A stretch of 64,000 bases of DNA from assembly GCF_017487405.1 (NCBI RefSeq), contig NZ_CP062222.1, forward strand, positions 2,403,001 to 2,467,000. The letters are read 5' to 3'. The notes under the pieces were generated by a model. It was not told where the DNA came from, ran no database searches, and saw only the letters and a program-made list of their open reading frames with translations. The position numbers and the translations under genes are program-made. The stretch is from Brevundimonas goettingensis. Its GTDB lineage: Bacteria; Pseudomonadota; Alphaproteobacteria; Caulobacterales; Caulobacteraceae. Positions 52,101-61,150 of the stretch are shown here, piece after piece. The number at the start of each line of letters is the position of its first letter. Within the stretch, counting starts at the first letter, position 1.

Positions 52101-52425
52101 GCAGCGACAGACCGCCGTCACCCAGGTTCGAGCCCGTGGTGTCCGAAGGCACGACCGAGTTCGACAAGGCCGGGATGGTGGCCAGGTAGTCGATCACCGT
52201 CGACTGACCGGTGGTCAGCAGCTGGTCCTGCGAGATCTGGATCAGCGGGGTCGGGGCGTTGACGGCGTCACGGCGGATGCGCGAGCCGGTGACGACGACT
52301 TCCTCGACCGTGGTCGTGTCGTCCTGGGCGCCGGCGACCGGGGCCGGAGCAGTCTGTGCCAGGGCGGGAGCCCCAAGGGCGATGGCCGTCGTGAAGATTG
52401 TGGAGGCCAGCAAGTGCTTACGCAT
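49126..52425 (-). CDS. Large TonB-dependent outer-membrane receptor
   Basis: A 1099-residue protein: signal peptide to about residue 24 (IALGAPALAQ), a TonB-box region TVEEVVVTGSRIRR (residues about 39-52), plug domain (YLATIPALSNS, NLRSLGSNRTLTLVDGRRH, DIDTIPRLLIQNVEIVTGGA) and a very long barrel ending with tryptophan. The VVVTGSRI form marks the large receptors for carbohydrates, peptides or other organic nutrients in Caulobacterales. The substrate is not told. ATG 52425. The 545-base AT-richer region upstream is its probable control region; a hairpin follows the stop. Confidence 0.93.
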   Translation of the reverse strand: MRKHLLASTIFTTAIALGAPALAQTAPAPVAGAQDDTTTVEEVVVTGSRIRRDAVNAPTPLIQISQDQLLTTGQSTVIDYLATIPALSNSVVPSDTTGSNLGDGGLSLPNLRSLGSNRTLTLVDGRRHVGSSGGSLSVDIDTIPRLLIQNVEIVTGGASSVYGADAVSGVLNFILKKDFEGLEVDASYGQINEDGQANRRISALIGKNFFDDRLNVYAHGEYEKIDEVTSLDIDWLRRAPVRIGVDADPTSRPDDGILDARLYTGVSRIDRPRWGQTTLANVQQPSDLTNPNVAYENCFPGGNSAGNFSYSSNCFGVTPGKTFWYDGTTARAANFGQRVGNTGANRPYNIGGDGENPAEFSTGSRVPRSESQRYQVGANFKITDNITAYGEAKYVTEDTFDVGQPTFFDIDLVNSYGSRESNPIYAVNNFDLRWSDNAFLPQNVKDAIRTNLVTPYSTPTATTPGTAGTPFLVQNARHSMFGPDRTQDNTRDLQRYVAGVSGDLGDFGFVKNLDFDIGYTYGKVEVENFERGVDSQRFALAIDSVVDTAGVMGTPGAIVCRAQIIARQGGVVTDYNPGTDNYLGDLRDTAYGQAAINSCQPLNVFGKGNQSQAALDYVDATIHVTERNEQQQGIASISGNLWDFWGAGAIGVALGGEYRKETTEATGRDRDTAGRMLFLNTGPDFPEASYDSKEFFAELSVPLFRDTFLGEYAELSGSYRYADYSTVGNTDVYGVNLVYRPIQDITFKTSYNTSIRVPDLGENFAPNSQTFANGIVDPCTTLNIAAVNDAETRTNRINNCTALAAAQGLTFDFAGLTPQNTDDFRPNYTSGIAGLAGGNPNLKPEESDSFTFSVALRPRFIPNFSLVLDYYEINIDDVIAAVSADTAAANCVNGATLNSDACSTIFRTGGVSPFAVGSFIERSFNYAALKTRGLDFNARYRIDTEEMFGRNFGQFDYSLGGSWLITQQQYLNESDPSDYDELASTLFYPRVRMTSSLTWTPNETWSVNWTADWQTSQNIVFARDYISNMDSRQPNELSTGNFVRNDFTFRYNVNDDLALRAGVVNAFDAEQAPYLGTTLYSNFDPYGRRFFIGLNYKAW

Positions 52426-52971
52426 AACAACCGTTTCTCAAATGGAGCTGTGAAGCTCGTTCGCATCCCTGACGCAGAGACGCCGCGATGGGGACACAAA
52501 CATTTCACCGAGCTGACACGTCAAGCTTTGCCATATATGTAATTGCGGTTGTATCGCCGTTATTCGGGAAACCGTGATTTTAATGTGTCAATAGTCAAAA
52601 TCCCGAAATTCGTATGAAAAAGGTTATATTTTGTCATGGGACAGACCAAGTTGTGGCGACCTTGTGACGACGCAGACAACCTTTGCGTTTAATCACACGA
52701 GAGGTTGAATTTCGCGTGCGATGGTCGCGTGCGCGGCAGAGTCCGCCTCACGCCATTTCAGCGTTGAAACAATGACAAGCTTCGCGACTATGGCCGAAAG
52801 TAAATACGCGCTGATGAGGGCGTCGGTTGTGTCGAGACCGGCGAACTCTCCGGCAGCCTCCCCGCGCCGTCAGGCCGACGCGAGGCGCGCCACACGGCGC
52901 GGCGCCTCGCTGCACGCGGAGCTGATGACGCCGGAGTACCGGGGCTTTCCGGCCGCCTGAGGCGGATCGGC
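52426..52971. other. Long intergenic region between recN and the large TonB receptor
   Basis: About 545 bases with no well-supported gene. The part 52500-52720 is markedly richer in A and T than the rest of the window, as expected for a regulated promoter of the minus-strand receptor gene. An ATG-started frame at 52721-52960 would give a 79-residue basic, Ala/Arg-rich peptide without a recognised family and was not accepted. No repeat, tRNA or riboswitch was recognised. Confidence 0.5.
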
Positions 52972-54687
52972 TCAGCCGATCAGGGCCTTTGCCGCGGCGC
53001 GGGCCTCGTCGGTGATGACGGCGCCGGACAGCATCCGGGCGATCTCTTCCTGACGGCGGGCGTCGTCGAGGGCGACGACAGTGGTGGTGGTGACGCCGTC
53101 CTGGTCGGACTTCATCACCTTCCAGTGGGCATGGCCGCGGGCGGCGACCTGGGGACTGTGGGTCACGACCAGAACCTGGGCGCCGGTCGACAGGCGCTTG
53201 AGGCGCTGGCCAACGGCCTCGGCGACGGCGCCGCCGACCCCCTGATCGACCTCGTCGAAGATCATGACCGGCTGGCGCTGGTCCTCACGCCCCGCGAGCG
53301 CCGCCTTCATGGCCAGGGCGAAGCGGGCCAGCTCGCCTCCCGAAGCGATGGCGTCCAGCGGGCCGAAGCCGTCGCCGGCGTTGGTGGCGATCTCGAAGCG
53401 GATGGTCTCGACGCCCAGGGGGCCGCGCCTGCCCTCCCCCACCGGCTCGAAGGCGACGCGGAAACGGGCCCGTTCCAGCTTGAGCGGGGTCAGCTCGGCC
53501 ATGACGCCCGAGGTCAGCCGGTCGGCCGCCGCCTCGCGCGCCGAGGTCAGGAAGGTCGCGGCCAGGTCATAGGCCTCGCGCGCCGCTGTCGCCTCGCGCC
53601 GGGCGGCGGTCAGGGCGTCGGCGCCGTCCTCGATCAGCCGCAGCTGTTCGCGCAGGGAGATCCGCAGCCTCGGCAGGGCCGGGACGGTGGTGTTCAGCTT
53701 TCGGGCGGCGGCGCGCAGTGCGAACAGGCGTTCTTCGGCCTTGTCCAGCCGGCCGGGCTCGAAGTCGAAGGCGGCCGCGGCGGCGTCGACCTCGGCGATG
53801 GCCTCCACTGCCTCGACAATGGTGCGGTCGATGGCCTCGGCGGCGGCAGCCAGGCGGGCGATGACCGGATGGTCCGCTTCGGCCCCATCCTGCATTCCAA
53901 TGGCCTGCACCGCGCGCTGGCGGGCGTGTTCGACGGCGCGCAGGGCCGCCGACAGCTTCTGGCTCAGCTTGTCGCCGCCCAGCTGGGTCCGGGCGTCGGC
54001 CAGATCGGCCATGGCCTTTTCGGCGGCGCCGAGGATGGCGCGCTCTCCGGCCAGTTCAGTCTCCTCGTCCTCGCGCGGGTCCAGCGCATCGAGGTCGGCG
54101 AGGTTGAGCGCGATCTCCTCGGCCCGGGCCGCGGCGTCGGCGGCGGCGGCCTTAAGCTCGGACAGGCGCGCCTCGGCGGCCTTCAGGGTCTCGGCGGCGG
54201 CGGCGACCGCAGTCAGCTGGGGCGACAGGCCGCCATAGCCGTCCAGCAGGGCGCGGTGGGTGCGCCAATCCAGCAGGCCGACGGTCTCGTGCTGGCCATG
54301 CACCTCGACCAGCCGCGATCCGATTTCGCGCAGGGCCGCGACCCCGGCGGGCTGGTCGTTGATATAGGCCCGGCTCCGGCCGTCGGCGGACAGGACCCGG
54401 CGCAGGATCAGATCCTCGCCCGCCGCCACCTCGAAGCCGCGCTCGGCGATGAGGGCGATCAGGTCGGCGTCGTCGGGGGCGGTGAAGACGGCCGTGGCGC
54501 TGGCCTGTTTGGCGCCGGTGCGAACCAGCCCCGCCTCGCCGCGCCCGCCGAGCGCCAGACCCAGGGCGTCAAGGATGATCGACTTGCCCGCCCCGGTCTC
54601 GCCGGTCAGCACGGTCAGGCCGGTCTCCACGTCCAGGTCGAGCGCATCGACGAGGACGATGTCCCGGATAGCCAAAGCGGTCAGCAT
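52972..54687 (-). CDS. recN: DNA repair protein RecN
   Basis: A 571-residue SMC-like protein with Walker A TGETGAGKSIIL at about residues 28-39, the DVETGLTVLTGETGAGKS lead-in, long coiled-coil helices (LAAEARLSELKAAAADAAAR), and the C-terminal Walker B region MIFDEVDQGVGG with VTHSPQVAA. RecN helps join ends at double-strand breaks. ATG 54687. A GTTC-N7-GTTC SOS box lies about 60-70 bases upstream at 54745-54759, so LexA control is likely. Confidence 0.96.
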   Translation of the reverse strand: MLTALAIRDIVLVDALDLDVETGLTVLTGETGAGKSIILDALGLALGGRGEAGLVRTGAKQASATAVFTAPDDADLIALIAERGFEVAAGEDLILRRVLSADGRSRAYINDQPAGVAALREIGSRLVEVHGQHETVGLLDWRTHRALLDGYGGLSPQLTAVAAAAETLKAAEARLSELKAAAADAAARAEEIALNLADLDALDPREDEETELAGERAILGAAEKAMADLADARTQLGGDKLSQKLSAALRAVEHARQRAVQAIGMQDGAEADHPVIARLAAAAEAIDRTIVEAVEAIAEVDAAAAAFDFEPGRLDKAEERLFALRAAARKLNTTVPALPRLRISLREQLRLIEDGADALTAARREATAAREAYDLAATFLTSAREAAADRLTSGVMAELTPLKLERARFRVAFEPVGEGRRGPLGVETIRFEIATNAGDGFGPLDAIASGGELARFALAMKAALAGREDQRQPVMIFDEVDQGVGGAVAEAVGQRLKRLSTGAQVLVVTHSPQVAARGHAHWKVMKSDQDGVTTTTVVALDDARRQEEIARMLSGAVITDEARAAAKALIG

Positions 54688-54744
54688 GGCGCGGTCAGCA
54701 TGAAGGGGCCCGATTCGACATCAAGCCCCCTCTATAGCCGTGTA

Positions 54745-54759
54745 GAACCAATACGGAAC
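54745..54759. promoter_or_regulatory. SOS (LexA) box upstream of recN
   Basis: On the minus strand the sequence is GTTC-CGTATTG-GTTC, an exact match to the alphaproteobacterial LexA operator. It is 58-72 bases upstream of the recN ATG and only 28 bases from the stop of the bamD gene, so recN is the likely target. Confidence 0.8.
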
Positions 54760-54786
54760 CGAGTCCGCCACCGGATCAGCCTTTGA

Positions 54787-55683
54787 TCAGCCCGGAATCA
54801 GGCGGTGCAGCCAGCCTTCGCGTTGGCCCGTGGGGGCCGTCTCGGGCTTCTGGCCCTGTTCACTCAGCAGGGCATAGGCCTCGGCGTACCAGGGGCTGCC
54901 CGGGTAGTTATAGCCCAGGACCGCGCCGTTGCGGGTCGCTTCTTCCTTGAGGCCCAGGGTCAGATAGACCTCGACCAGACGATAGAGGGCCTCCGGCGTG
55001 TGCGAGGTGCGCTGATAGGCGTCGTTGTCGATGACAGCCTTGTAACGCCCGATGGCCGCCAGAGGCTGGTTGGCGCGCTGGTAATAGCGGCCGATGTTCA
55101 TTTCCTTGCCGGCCAGCTGGTCGTTGACCATGTCGATCTTGACCATGGCGTCGGTGGCGTAGGCCGAGCGCGGGTAGCGGCGCTGAACGTCCTTCAGCCC
55201 GTCGAGTGCCGCCTGGGCATAGGCCTGGTCGCGACCCACATCGACGATCTGCTCGAAGTTGCAGGTGGCCTTCATATAGAAGGCGTAGGCGGCCGAGGGG
55301 CTGCCGGGGAAGAGCTGGATGAACCGGTCCGACGCCGCGATCGAGTCGGCGTAGTCGCCGTTTTGATAATAGGCGTAGATCTGCATCAGGATCGCGCGGC
55401 GCGACCATTCCGAATAGGGGTGCTGGCGCTCCACCTCCTGGAAATAGTCGACGGCGTCGGCCCAGCGGTGGCTCTGCAGCCGGTCGTAGCCGGTGTTGTA
55501 GAGCAGTTCGACCGGACGCTCCTCATAGGCCAGCTTGGGGCGTTGCTTGCCCTGGCAGGCGGCGACGGTGACGGTCAGGGCCGCGGCCAGCAGGATCGTT
55601 CCGGCGCGCGACAGGCGCGCACGCGACGACCGGGCGGAACCCGAGGAGGACAGCGCCGAATTAGCAGACAAAGAAGACCTCAT
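54787..55683 (-). CDS. bamD: Outer-membrane assembly lipoprotein BamD
   Basis: A 298-residue lipoprotein with a signal region ending VTVAACQ (modified Cys about 43) and repeated TPR helices: VELLYNTGYDRLQSHRWADA, YYQNGDYADSIAASDRFIQL, YPRSAYATDAMVKIDMV. BamD is the essential BAM complex lipoprotein for outer-membrane protein assembly. The N-terminal region before the signal core is unusually long (about 27 residues), so the real start may be a few codons downstream of ATG 55683. Single-gene context; recN follows on the same strand. Confidence 0.94.
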   Translation of the reverse strand: MRSSLSANSALSSSGSARSSRARLSRAGTILLAAALTVTVAACQGKQRPKLAYEERPVELLYNTGYDRLQSHRWADAVDYFQEVERQHPYSEWSRRAILMQIYAYYQNGDYADSIAASDRFIQLFPGSPSAAYAFYMKATCNFEQIVDVGRDQAYAQAALDGLKDVQRRYPRSAYATDAMVKIDMVNDQLAGKEMNIGRYYQRANQPLAAIGRYKAVIDNDAYQRTSHTPEALYRLVEVYLTLGLKEEATRNGAVLGYNYPGSPWYAEAYALLSEQGQKPETAPTGQREGWLHRLIPG

Positions 55684-55894
55684 GACACGCCGGACCTGTA
55701 GGGAGCATGCACCGCCCCGGTGATAACCGCGACCTCTATACCAGCCGCCGGTCCCAAGCCAATGCGCTCCAAATCGGCCATTAAGGCTGAAATCGACCGT
55801 ATTCGGCTTGCTCCCGTCCGGCGCGCTGGTAAAGGAGCGCGAGAATTGAACAGGCGTCATTGGCGGTCCGATGACGGCGAAAGGATGACCGGCG

Positions 55895-56827
<933 letters not shown>

Positions 56828-56916
56828 CGGTCGGAAAACCGTTTCGAAGGCGTTATAAGGCCTCCTGAGTAAGGGGCGTCGGCGACGACGCCCGCGTTCT
56901 TGTGGGGAAAGCCTCG

Positions 56917-58011
56917 ATGTCTCTGGTCCACCTTCGTCGCGGCGCCGCCGTCCTGGCCGCCGCAGCCGTCGCGGGCCTGCTGGCCAGCTGCTCGACCCCG
57001 GAACCCGCCGTCGTCGAGGCGCCCCCGGCGCCGGTCGTGCTGCCGCCGCCGCCCGTGACCCTGAACGCCAGCGTCGCCGACGCCGCCTCGATCTATGTGA
57101 ACTTCATCCGCGACGTCGGCACCATCCAGGCCGGCTTCCCCGACGCGGAATCGATCCAGCAGGCCATGCGCAAGGGCGCCGCCTATGATCCGGCCCAGCT
57201 GTCGCGCGGCATGATCGCCTACGCCTCGATCCTGGCCCTGCAGTCGCCCGAGTTCGTGGCCGGCGTGCGCCAGTACGCCGTCGATCCGGCCCAGCGCCGC
57301 CAGGTTGTCGCCGCCATCATCAACGACCCTGCCTATGCGGCCACCCTGCCGGGCGCGGACTATGCCGCCGGCCTGATCATCTCGACCCTGGGCCAGGACA
57401 TCTCGGCCCTGACCACCATCGCCGACGCGGTGGAGGGCGACGCTTATACGATCCAGGAACGTCAGGATCCGCGCCGTCGCTGGGCGATCACTCCGATTCC
57501 CAACCGCGAAGTGCGGCTGCAACAGGCCAAGACCATTTCCGAAGGCCGGATGCTGCCGTCGGCCGAGGAATCGGCCCGTCTGTTCGCCGCCGGCAACTCG
57601 GGCCAGGGCCTGAACGTCGCCTCGGCGCCGATTCGCGCGCCCTATACCCCGGCCGTGGCCAACGCCCTGGCCATCGCCGCCCTGGCCGCCCTGGGCGCCG
57701 CCGGCGACGAGGCCAAGGCCAACACCGACGCCCTGGCGATCGAGACCGGCAGCGAATTCTGCCTGAACATGTCCAAGCTGAACCTCTATCAGTGTCTGGC
57801 GGCCTCGCGCCCCAGCTATGAGGACATGTTCTGCGTCGGCCGCCACATCGTGCGCGACCTGGCCACCTGCGCCTCGACGTCAACCCGCACGGCGATCATC
57901 ACGGTCACCGACCCGACCGACACCACCGGTCAGCCGGCGCCCACCGTCAGCCTGCCGCAGCCCGGAACGACCGCCAGCCTGAACCAGTCTCCGGCGTCCG
58001 CCGGACACTGA
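56917..58011 (+). CDS. Putative envelope lipoprotein, function unknown
   Basis: A 364-residue protein with a lipoprotein signal (VLAAAAVAGLLASCSTP; lipobox LASC, Cys about 25), a Pro-rich linker (PPAPVVLPPPP) and a long helical domain with SIYVNFIRDVGTIQAGF, QSPEFVAGVRQYAVDPAQRR and AALGAAGDEAKAN. Four cysteines near the end (FCLNMSKLNLYQCL, FCVGRH, TCAST) suggest disulfides. Not a family I recognise. ATG 56917 chosen, as signal and lipobox fit; GTG 56902 is an alternative. Convergent with nothing; rplY follows. Confidence 0.75.
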   Translation: MSLVHLRRGAAVLAAAAVAGLLASCSTPEPAVVEAPPAPVVLPPPPVTLNASVADAASIYVNFIRDVGTIQAGFPDAESIQQAMRKGAAYDPAQLSRGMIAYASILALQSPEFVAGVRQYAVDPAQRRQVVAAIINDPAYAATLPGADYAAGLIISTLGQDISALTTIADAVEGDAYTIQERQDPRRRWAITPIPNREVRLQQAKTISEGRMLPSAEESARLFAAGNSGQGLNVASAPIRAPYTPAVANALAIAALAALGAAGDEAKANTDALAIETGSEFCLNMSKLNLYQCLAASRPSYEDMFCVGRHIVRDLATCASTSTRTAIITVTDPTDTTGQPAPTVSLPQPGTTASLNQSPASAGH

Positions 58012-58160
58012 CGCTCAAGAGTCTTTACGGAGTCGACCTCAGGCGGTTGCGCCTGTGGTCCGATGCGTGTAATGACCCGCGCTCTTGAATTCGAGGGTTG
58101 ATGACCCCGCCGCGCGGGCCACAGGTTGGCGCAGGCGTTTTTGTTGTTGAGGCGAGCCAG

Positions 58161-58844
58161 ATGGCCGAGATCATTCTGAACGTGGACGTCCGCGAAAACA
58201 CCGGCACCGGCGGCGCGCGCGCTGTTCGTCGTTCGGGCGCCGTTCCCGGCACCCTGTACGGCGGCGGCAAGGCCCCCGTCGCCATCTCGGTGAACGAGAA
58301 GGACTTCCGCAAGAACCTGTACACCGGCAAGCTGCTGGGCCACCTGGTCACGCTGAAGTACGGCAACGAGACCCAGCCGGTCATCGCCAAGGACGTCCAG
58401 TTCGACCCGGTGTCGGACCGTCCGCTGCACTTCGACCTGATGCGCGTCGACGAAAAGCAAGTCATCAAGATCGAAGTGCCGGTGCACTTCATCAACGAAG
58501 ACAAGTGCATCGCCTTCCGTCAGGGCGGCTCGCTGGAAATCGTGCGTCACTCGGTCGAGATCATGGTGCAGGCCAACCACATCCCGGAAGACCTGATCGT
58601 CGATCTGGCCGGCCACAAGCTGGGCGACAGCATCCGCATCTCGGACATCAAACTGCCCAAGGGCGTCGTTCCGGCCATCTCGGACCGCGACTTCATGATC
58701 GCCTCGATCAAGACCTCGTCGGCCGCCATCTCGGCCGCCCATGACGAGGAAGAAGACGCCGCTGCGGCCGCTGCCGCCGCCGCCGACGAAGTCCCCGCCT
58801 CGGAACAGGCTGACGACGCCGAAGGCGAAACCTCGGAAGGCTAA
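58161..58844 (+). CDS. rplY: 50S ribosomal protein L25 / general stress protein Ctc
   Basis: A 227-residue two-domain protein: N-terminal L25 domain (NTGTGGARAVRRSGAVPGTLYG) and a C-terminal TL5-type domain, followed by an Ala/Glu-rich tail (DEEEDAAAAAAAAADE). It binds 5S rRNA. The acidic alanine-rich tail is longer than in many relatives. ATG 58161. The downstream pth is 78 bases away with a hairpin between. Confidence 0.96.
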   Translation: MAEIILNVDVRENTGTGGARAVRRSGAVPGTLYGGGKAPVAISVNEKDFRKNLYTGKLLGHLVTLKYGNETQPVIAKDVQFDPVSDRPLHFDLMRVDEKQVIKIEVPVHFINEDKCIAFRQGGSLEIVRHSVEIMVQANHIPEDLIVDLAGHKLGDSIRISDIKLPKGVVPAISDRDFMIASIKTSSAAISAAHDEEEDAAAAAAAAADEVPASEQADDAEGETSEG

Positions 58845-58870
58845 GCCTCTCACGAGACCTGAACTTCGGG

Positions 58871-58900
58871 ACGGCCCATTCCTTCGCGGGAGTGGGCCGT
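58871..58900 (+). terminator. Hairpin between rplY and pth
   Basis: ACGGCCCA (58871-58878) pairs with TGGGCCGT (58893-58900) around a 14-base loop. Only TTTCC follows, so it may be a weak terminator, and rplY-pth read-through is possible. Confidence 0.45.
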
Positions 58901-58922
58901 TTCCATATCCGGACCTGACCGC

Positions 58923-59534
58923 ATGCTGATCATCGCCGGCCTCGGCAATCCGGGCCCCAAATACCAGAACAACCGCCACAACATCGGCTTCATGGCCGCC
59001 GACGAGATCGCGCGCCGCTGGCGCTTCGGTCCCGAGCGGGCGAAGTTCCAGTCGGTGGTGTCCGAGGGCGAGGTCGACGGGACCAAAATCCTGCTGATGA
59101 AGCCCCAGACCTATATGAACGAGAGCGGCCGGGCCGTCGGCGAAGCCGCGCGCTTCTACAAGGTCCCGCCCGCCGACATCATCGTCTTCCACGACGAGAT
59201 CGACATGGCCCCGGGCCGGTTCCGGATGAAGAAGGGCGGCGGGGCGGCCGGCCAGAACGGAATCCGATCCCTGATCAGCCATCTGGGCGCCGACTTCCGC
59301 CGAGCCCGGATGGGCATCGGCCATCCCGGCGAGGCGCATCTGGTCATGCCCCACGTCCTGGGCGACTTCCACAAGGCCGAACAGCCCTGGCTGGACGCCA
59401 TGCTCCAGGCCTGCGCCGACGCCCTGCCCTTCGCGGTCGCCGGCGAAGACGACCGCTACCAGGGCGAGGTCATGCGCTTGGCCCCCGCGCCCAAATTCAG
59501 CCCCCGCCAGCAGGCGCGAGGCGACCAGGGCTAG
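58923..59534 (+). CDS. pth: Peptidyl-tRNA hydrolase
   Basis: A 203-residue enzyme with the Pth signature GLGNPGPKYQNNRHNIGF (catalytic His19), MKPQTYMNESG and the LVFHDEIDM-like segment IIVFHDEIDMAPGR. It frees tRNA from stalled peptidyl-tRNA. Length and order match the family. It is usually found next to rplY, as here. The stop at 59534 overlaps the convergent end of the DUF4139-type gene by 4 bases. Confidence 0.97.
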   Translation: MLIIAGLGNPGPKYQNNRHNIGFMAADEIARRWRFGPERAKFQSVVSEGEVDGTKILLMKPQTYMNESGRAVGEAARFYKVPPADIIVFHDEIDMAPGRFRMKKGGGAAGQNGIRSLISHLGADFRRARMGIGHPGEAHLVMPHVLGDFHKAEQPWLDAMLQACADALPFAVAGEDDRYQGEVMRLAPAPKFSPRQQARGDQG

Positions 59535-61144
59535 TCGACAAACTCATAGGCGTAGGTCAGCCGCGCCTCGCCTCGGGCCGGAACCCGCACGCGCCAGACC
59601 GGATAGCCGCCGTCGCCAATCACGCTGCGGACGTTCGACGACAGGATACGGAAGCTGTCGTAGCTGTACTGTTGGGGCACGATCTCGACCTCGACGGGTT
59701 CAGGCTTGTCGTTGGTCAGGATCGAGACGCCCCGGATGACATAGCGGGTATGACCGTCCCTCGCGGAGTAGTCCCGCCTGTCCATACTGTTGGCGAGAGT
59801 CAGATCCATGGCCTCGCCAAAGCCCAGCTCGACCGGCAGGCCCACGGCGCGGTCCTCGAATCGGGCCTGCCCCGTGAACAGGGATTGCCCGGCCTGGGTC
59901 TGGATCAGGCTGACGCCGCCGCCCGGCAGGGGCAGGCCTAGCCCCCGGTCTGTCTGGTTGCGCATCCGGACCAGGAGCGTAAGCGGCTGCACCTGTTCCT
60001 CCTCGTCGTCCCAGGCGCTGAGCCGGCCCTGATAAATCCGTTCGAACGCCACACCTTCGCGCTGGATTAAGCGAAGCTGTTTGGTCTGGCGCGCCCGGAC
60101 GTCGGTGGGCTCCGGCAGGGTGTAGATCTTGTAGTCGCCCAACGTGTCCATCCGCACGATGCGCGAGCCTGTGACGACGACCTCATCGACCGAGGTGTCC
60201 GCGAGATTGTCGACAGCCATCGGGGCCGCCATGGCAAAGCCGCCCCTGAGCCGCGATCCAGTGACGATGACCTCATCGACGTCCGCCCCGCCTGTCGTCG
60301 TATCCATAGGCCAGCAGCCGGGCGTCTTCCGTATGACCTCCGGCTCCACCGGAACCGAGTCGTCGTCGCGGTTGAGGTTGCCCGCCACCACCTGGACCGG
60401 AGCGTTGGCGAAACTGGTGCCGCCGAAATTGGCTAGGGTGATCCAGCCGTCGAGGTTCAGGGTCCGGCCGTCCGGATTGATCCGCGCCACATAGTCCGCC
60501 GACCACTGAAGCCCGGTCGCCAGATAGGCCAGGGTGACAGTATAGCGGCCCGCCGTCGGCGCCCGCGTCCGCACCGACAGAATGGGCTGGTCGCTGAGCC
60601 CCTCGGGCACACGGTCGAAGACGATGCGCTCTGGGCCGCCCGAACATTGCAGGGCCTCCAGCCGGCCGTCGATCTCCAGCACCGCGCCGTTCGGGCCCGA
60701 GCGGACGATGGCCGTCTTCTGAACCTCCGCCCCGGTCTCGGGATTGGTCCGCACCAGCCTGACCGTTTCCCCCACGGACTTCTGCAGGAGAGCGCCGGGG
60801 CTCAGCAGATCGAAGTCGGTGTTGCGCTCCAACACCGTGGCAGGGAGCCCGTCGAGGGTCGCGGTCTGGGGGATGATGCCCGTGGCGACGCCCTTCAGCC
60901 GGATCACCGTCTCGCCGGCGGGGAGGTCGATGGTCCGGGTCTCGACGATCAGGGCCAGACCCTGCCGATCAAGCTCGTTCCACGACTGTTGCGACTCCTC
61001 CAGCAGTCGGCTCGTGTTCACGACCCGGTCGCGATAGATGACCACGGCCGTCTTCTCCGCCCCGGCCGAGACGGTCTCGACCTGGGCCAAGGCAGGATTG
61101 GCCACGGCCAGACCCAGCAGCGCGAAAAGAACGGATCGACGCAC
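59531..61144 (-). CDS. Secreted DUF4139-family protein with two TonB-box-like motifs
   Basis: A 537-residue protein starting at GTG 61144 with a signal peptide (SVLFALLGLAVANPALAQ). The DUF4139 domain is recognised by GLQWSADYVARINPDGRTLNLDGWITLANFG and the C-terminal WRVRVPARGEARLTYAY. In a loop at about residues 289-330 it has VDEVIVTGSRLRGG and, 30 residues later, VDEVVVTGSRIVRMD, both like the TonB box of outer-membrane receptors. The paralog at 61151 has no such motif at this place. DUF4139 is of unknown function; the motifs suggest contact with TonB or imitation of it, an inference. Its end overlaps pth by four bases. Confidence 0.82.
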   Translation of the reverse strand: MRRSVLFALLGLAVANPALAQVETVSAGAEKTAVVIYRDRVVNTSRLLEESQQSWNELDRQGLALIVETRTIDLPAGETVIRLKGVATGIIPQTATLDGLPATVLERNTDFDLLSPGALLQKSVGETVRLVRTNPETGAEVQKTAIVRSGPNGAVLEIDGRLEALQCSGGPERIVFDRVPEGLSDQPILSVRTRAPTAGRYTVTLAYLATGLQWSADYVARINPDGRTLNLDGWITLANFGGTSFANAPVQVVAGNLNRDDDSVPVEPEVIRKTPGCWPMDTTTGGADVDEVIVTGSRLRGGFAMAAPMAVDNLADTSVDEVVVTGSRIVRMDTLGDYKIYTLPEPTDVRARQTKQLRLIQREGVAFERIYQGRLSAWDDEEEQVQPLTLLVRMRNQTDRGLGLPLPGGGVSLIQTQAGQSLFTGQARFEDRAVGLPVELGFGEAMDLTLANSMDRRDYSARDGHTRYVIRGVSILTNDKPEPVEVEIVPQQYSYDSFRILSSNVRSVIGDGGYPVWRVRVPARGEARLTYAYEFVD

Positions 61145-61150
61145 GGCGGA

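Noticed and set aside
49213..52542. 1109-residue plus-strand frame opposite the TonB receptor
   Set aside because: It is a shadow of the receptor caused by high GC at third positions; the receptor has real domains.
52721..52960. 79-residue frame between recN and the TonB receptor
   Set aside because: The peptide is Ala/Arg-rich, has no clear ribosome site and no recognised family.
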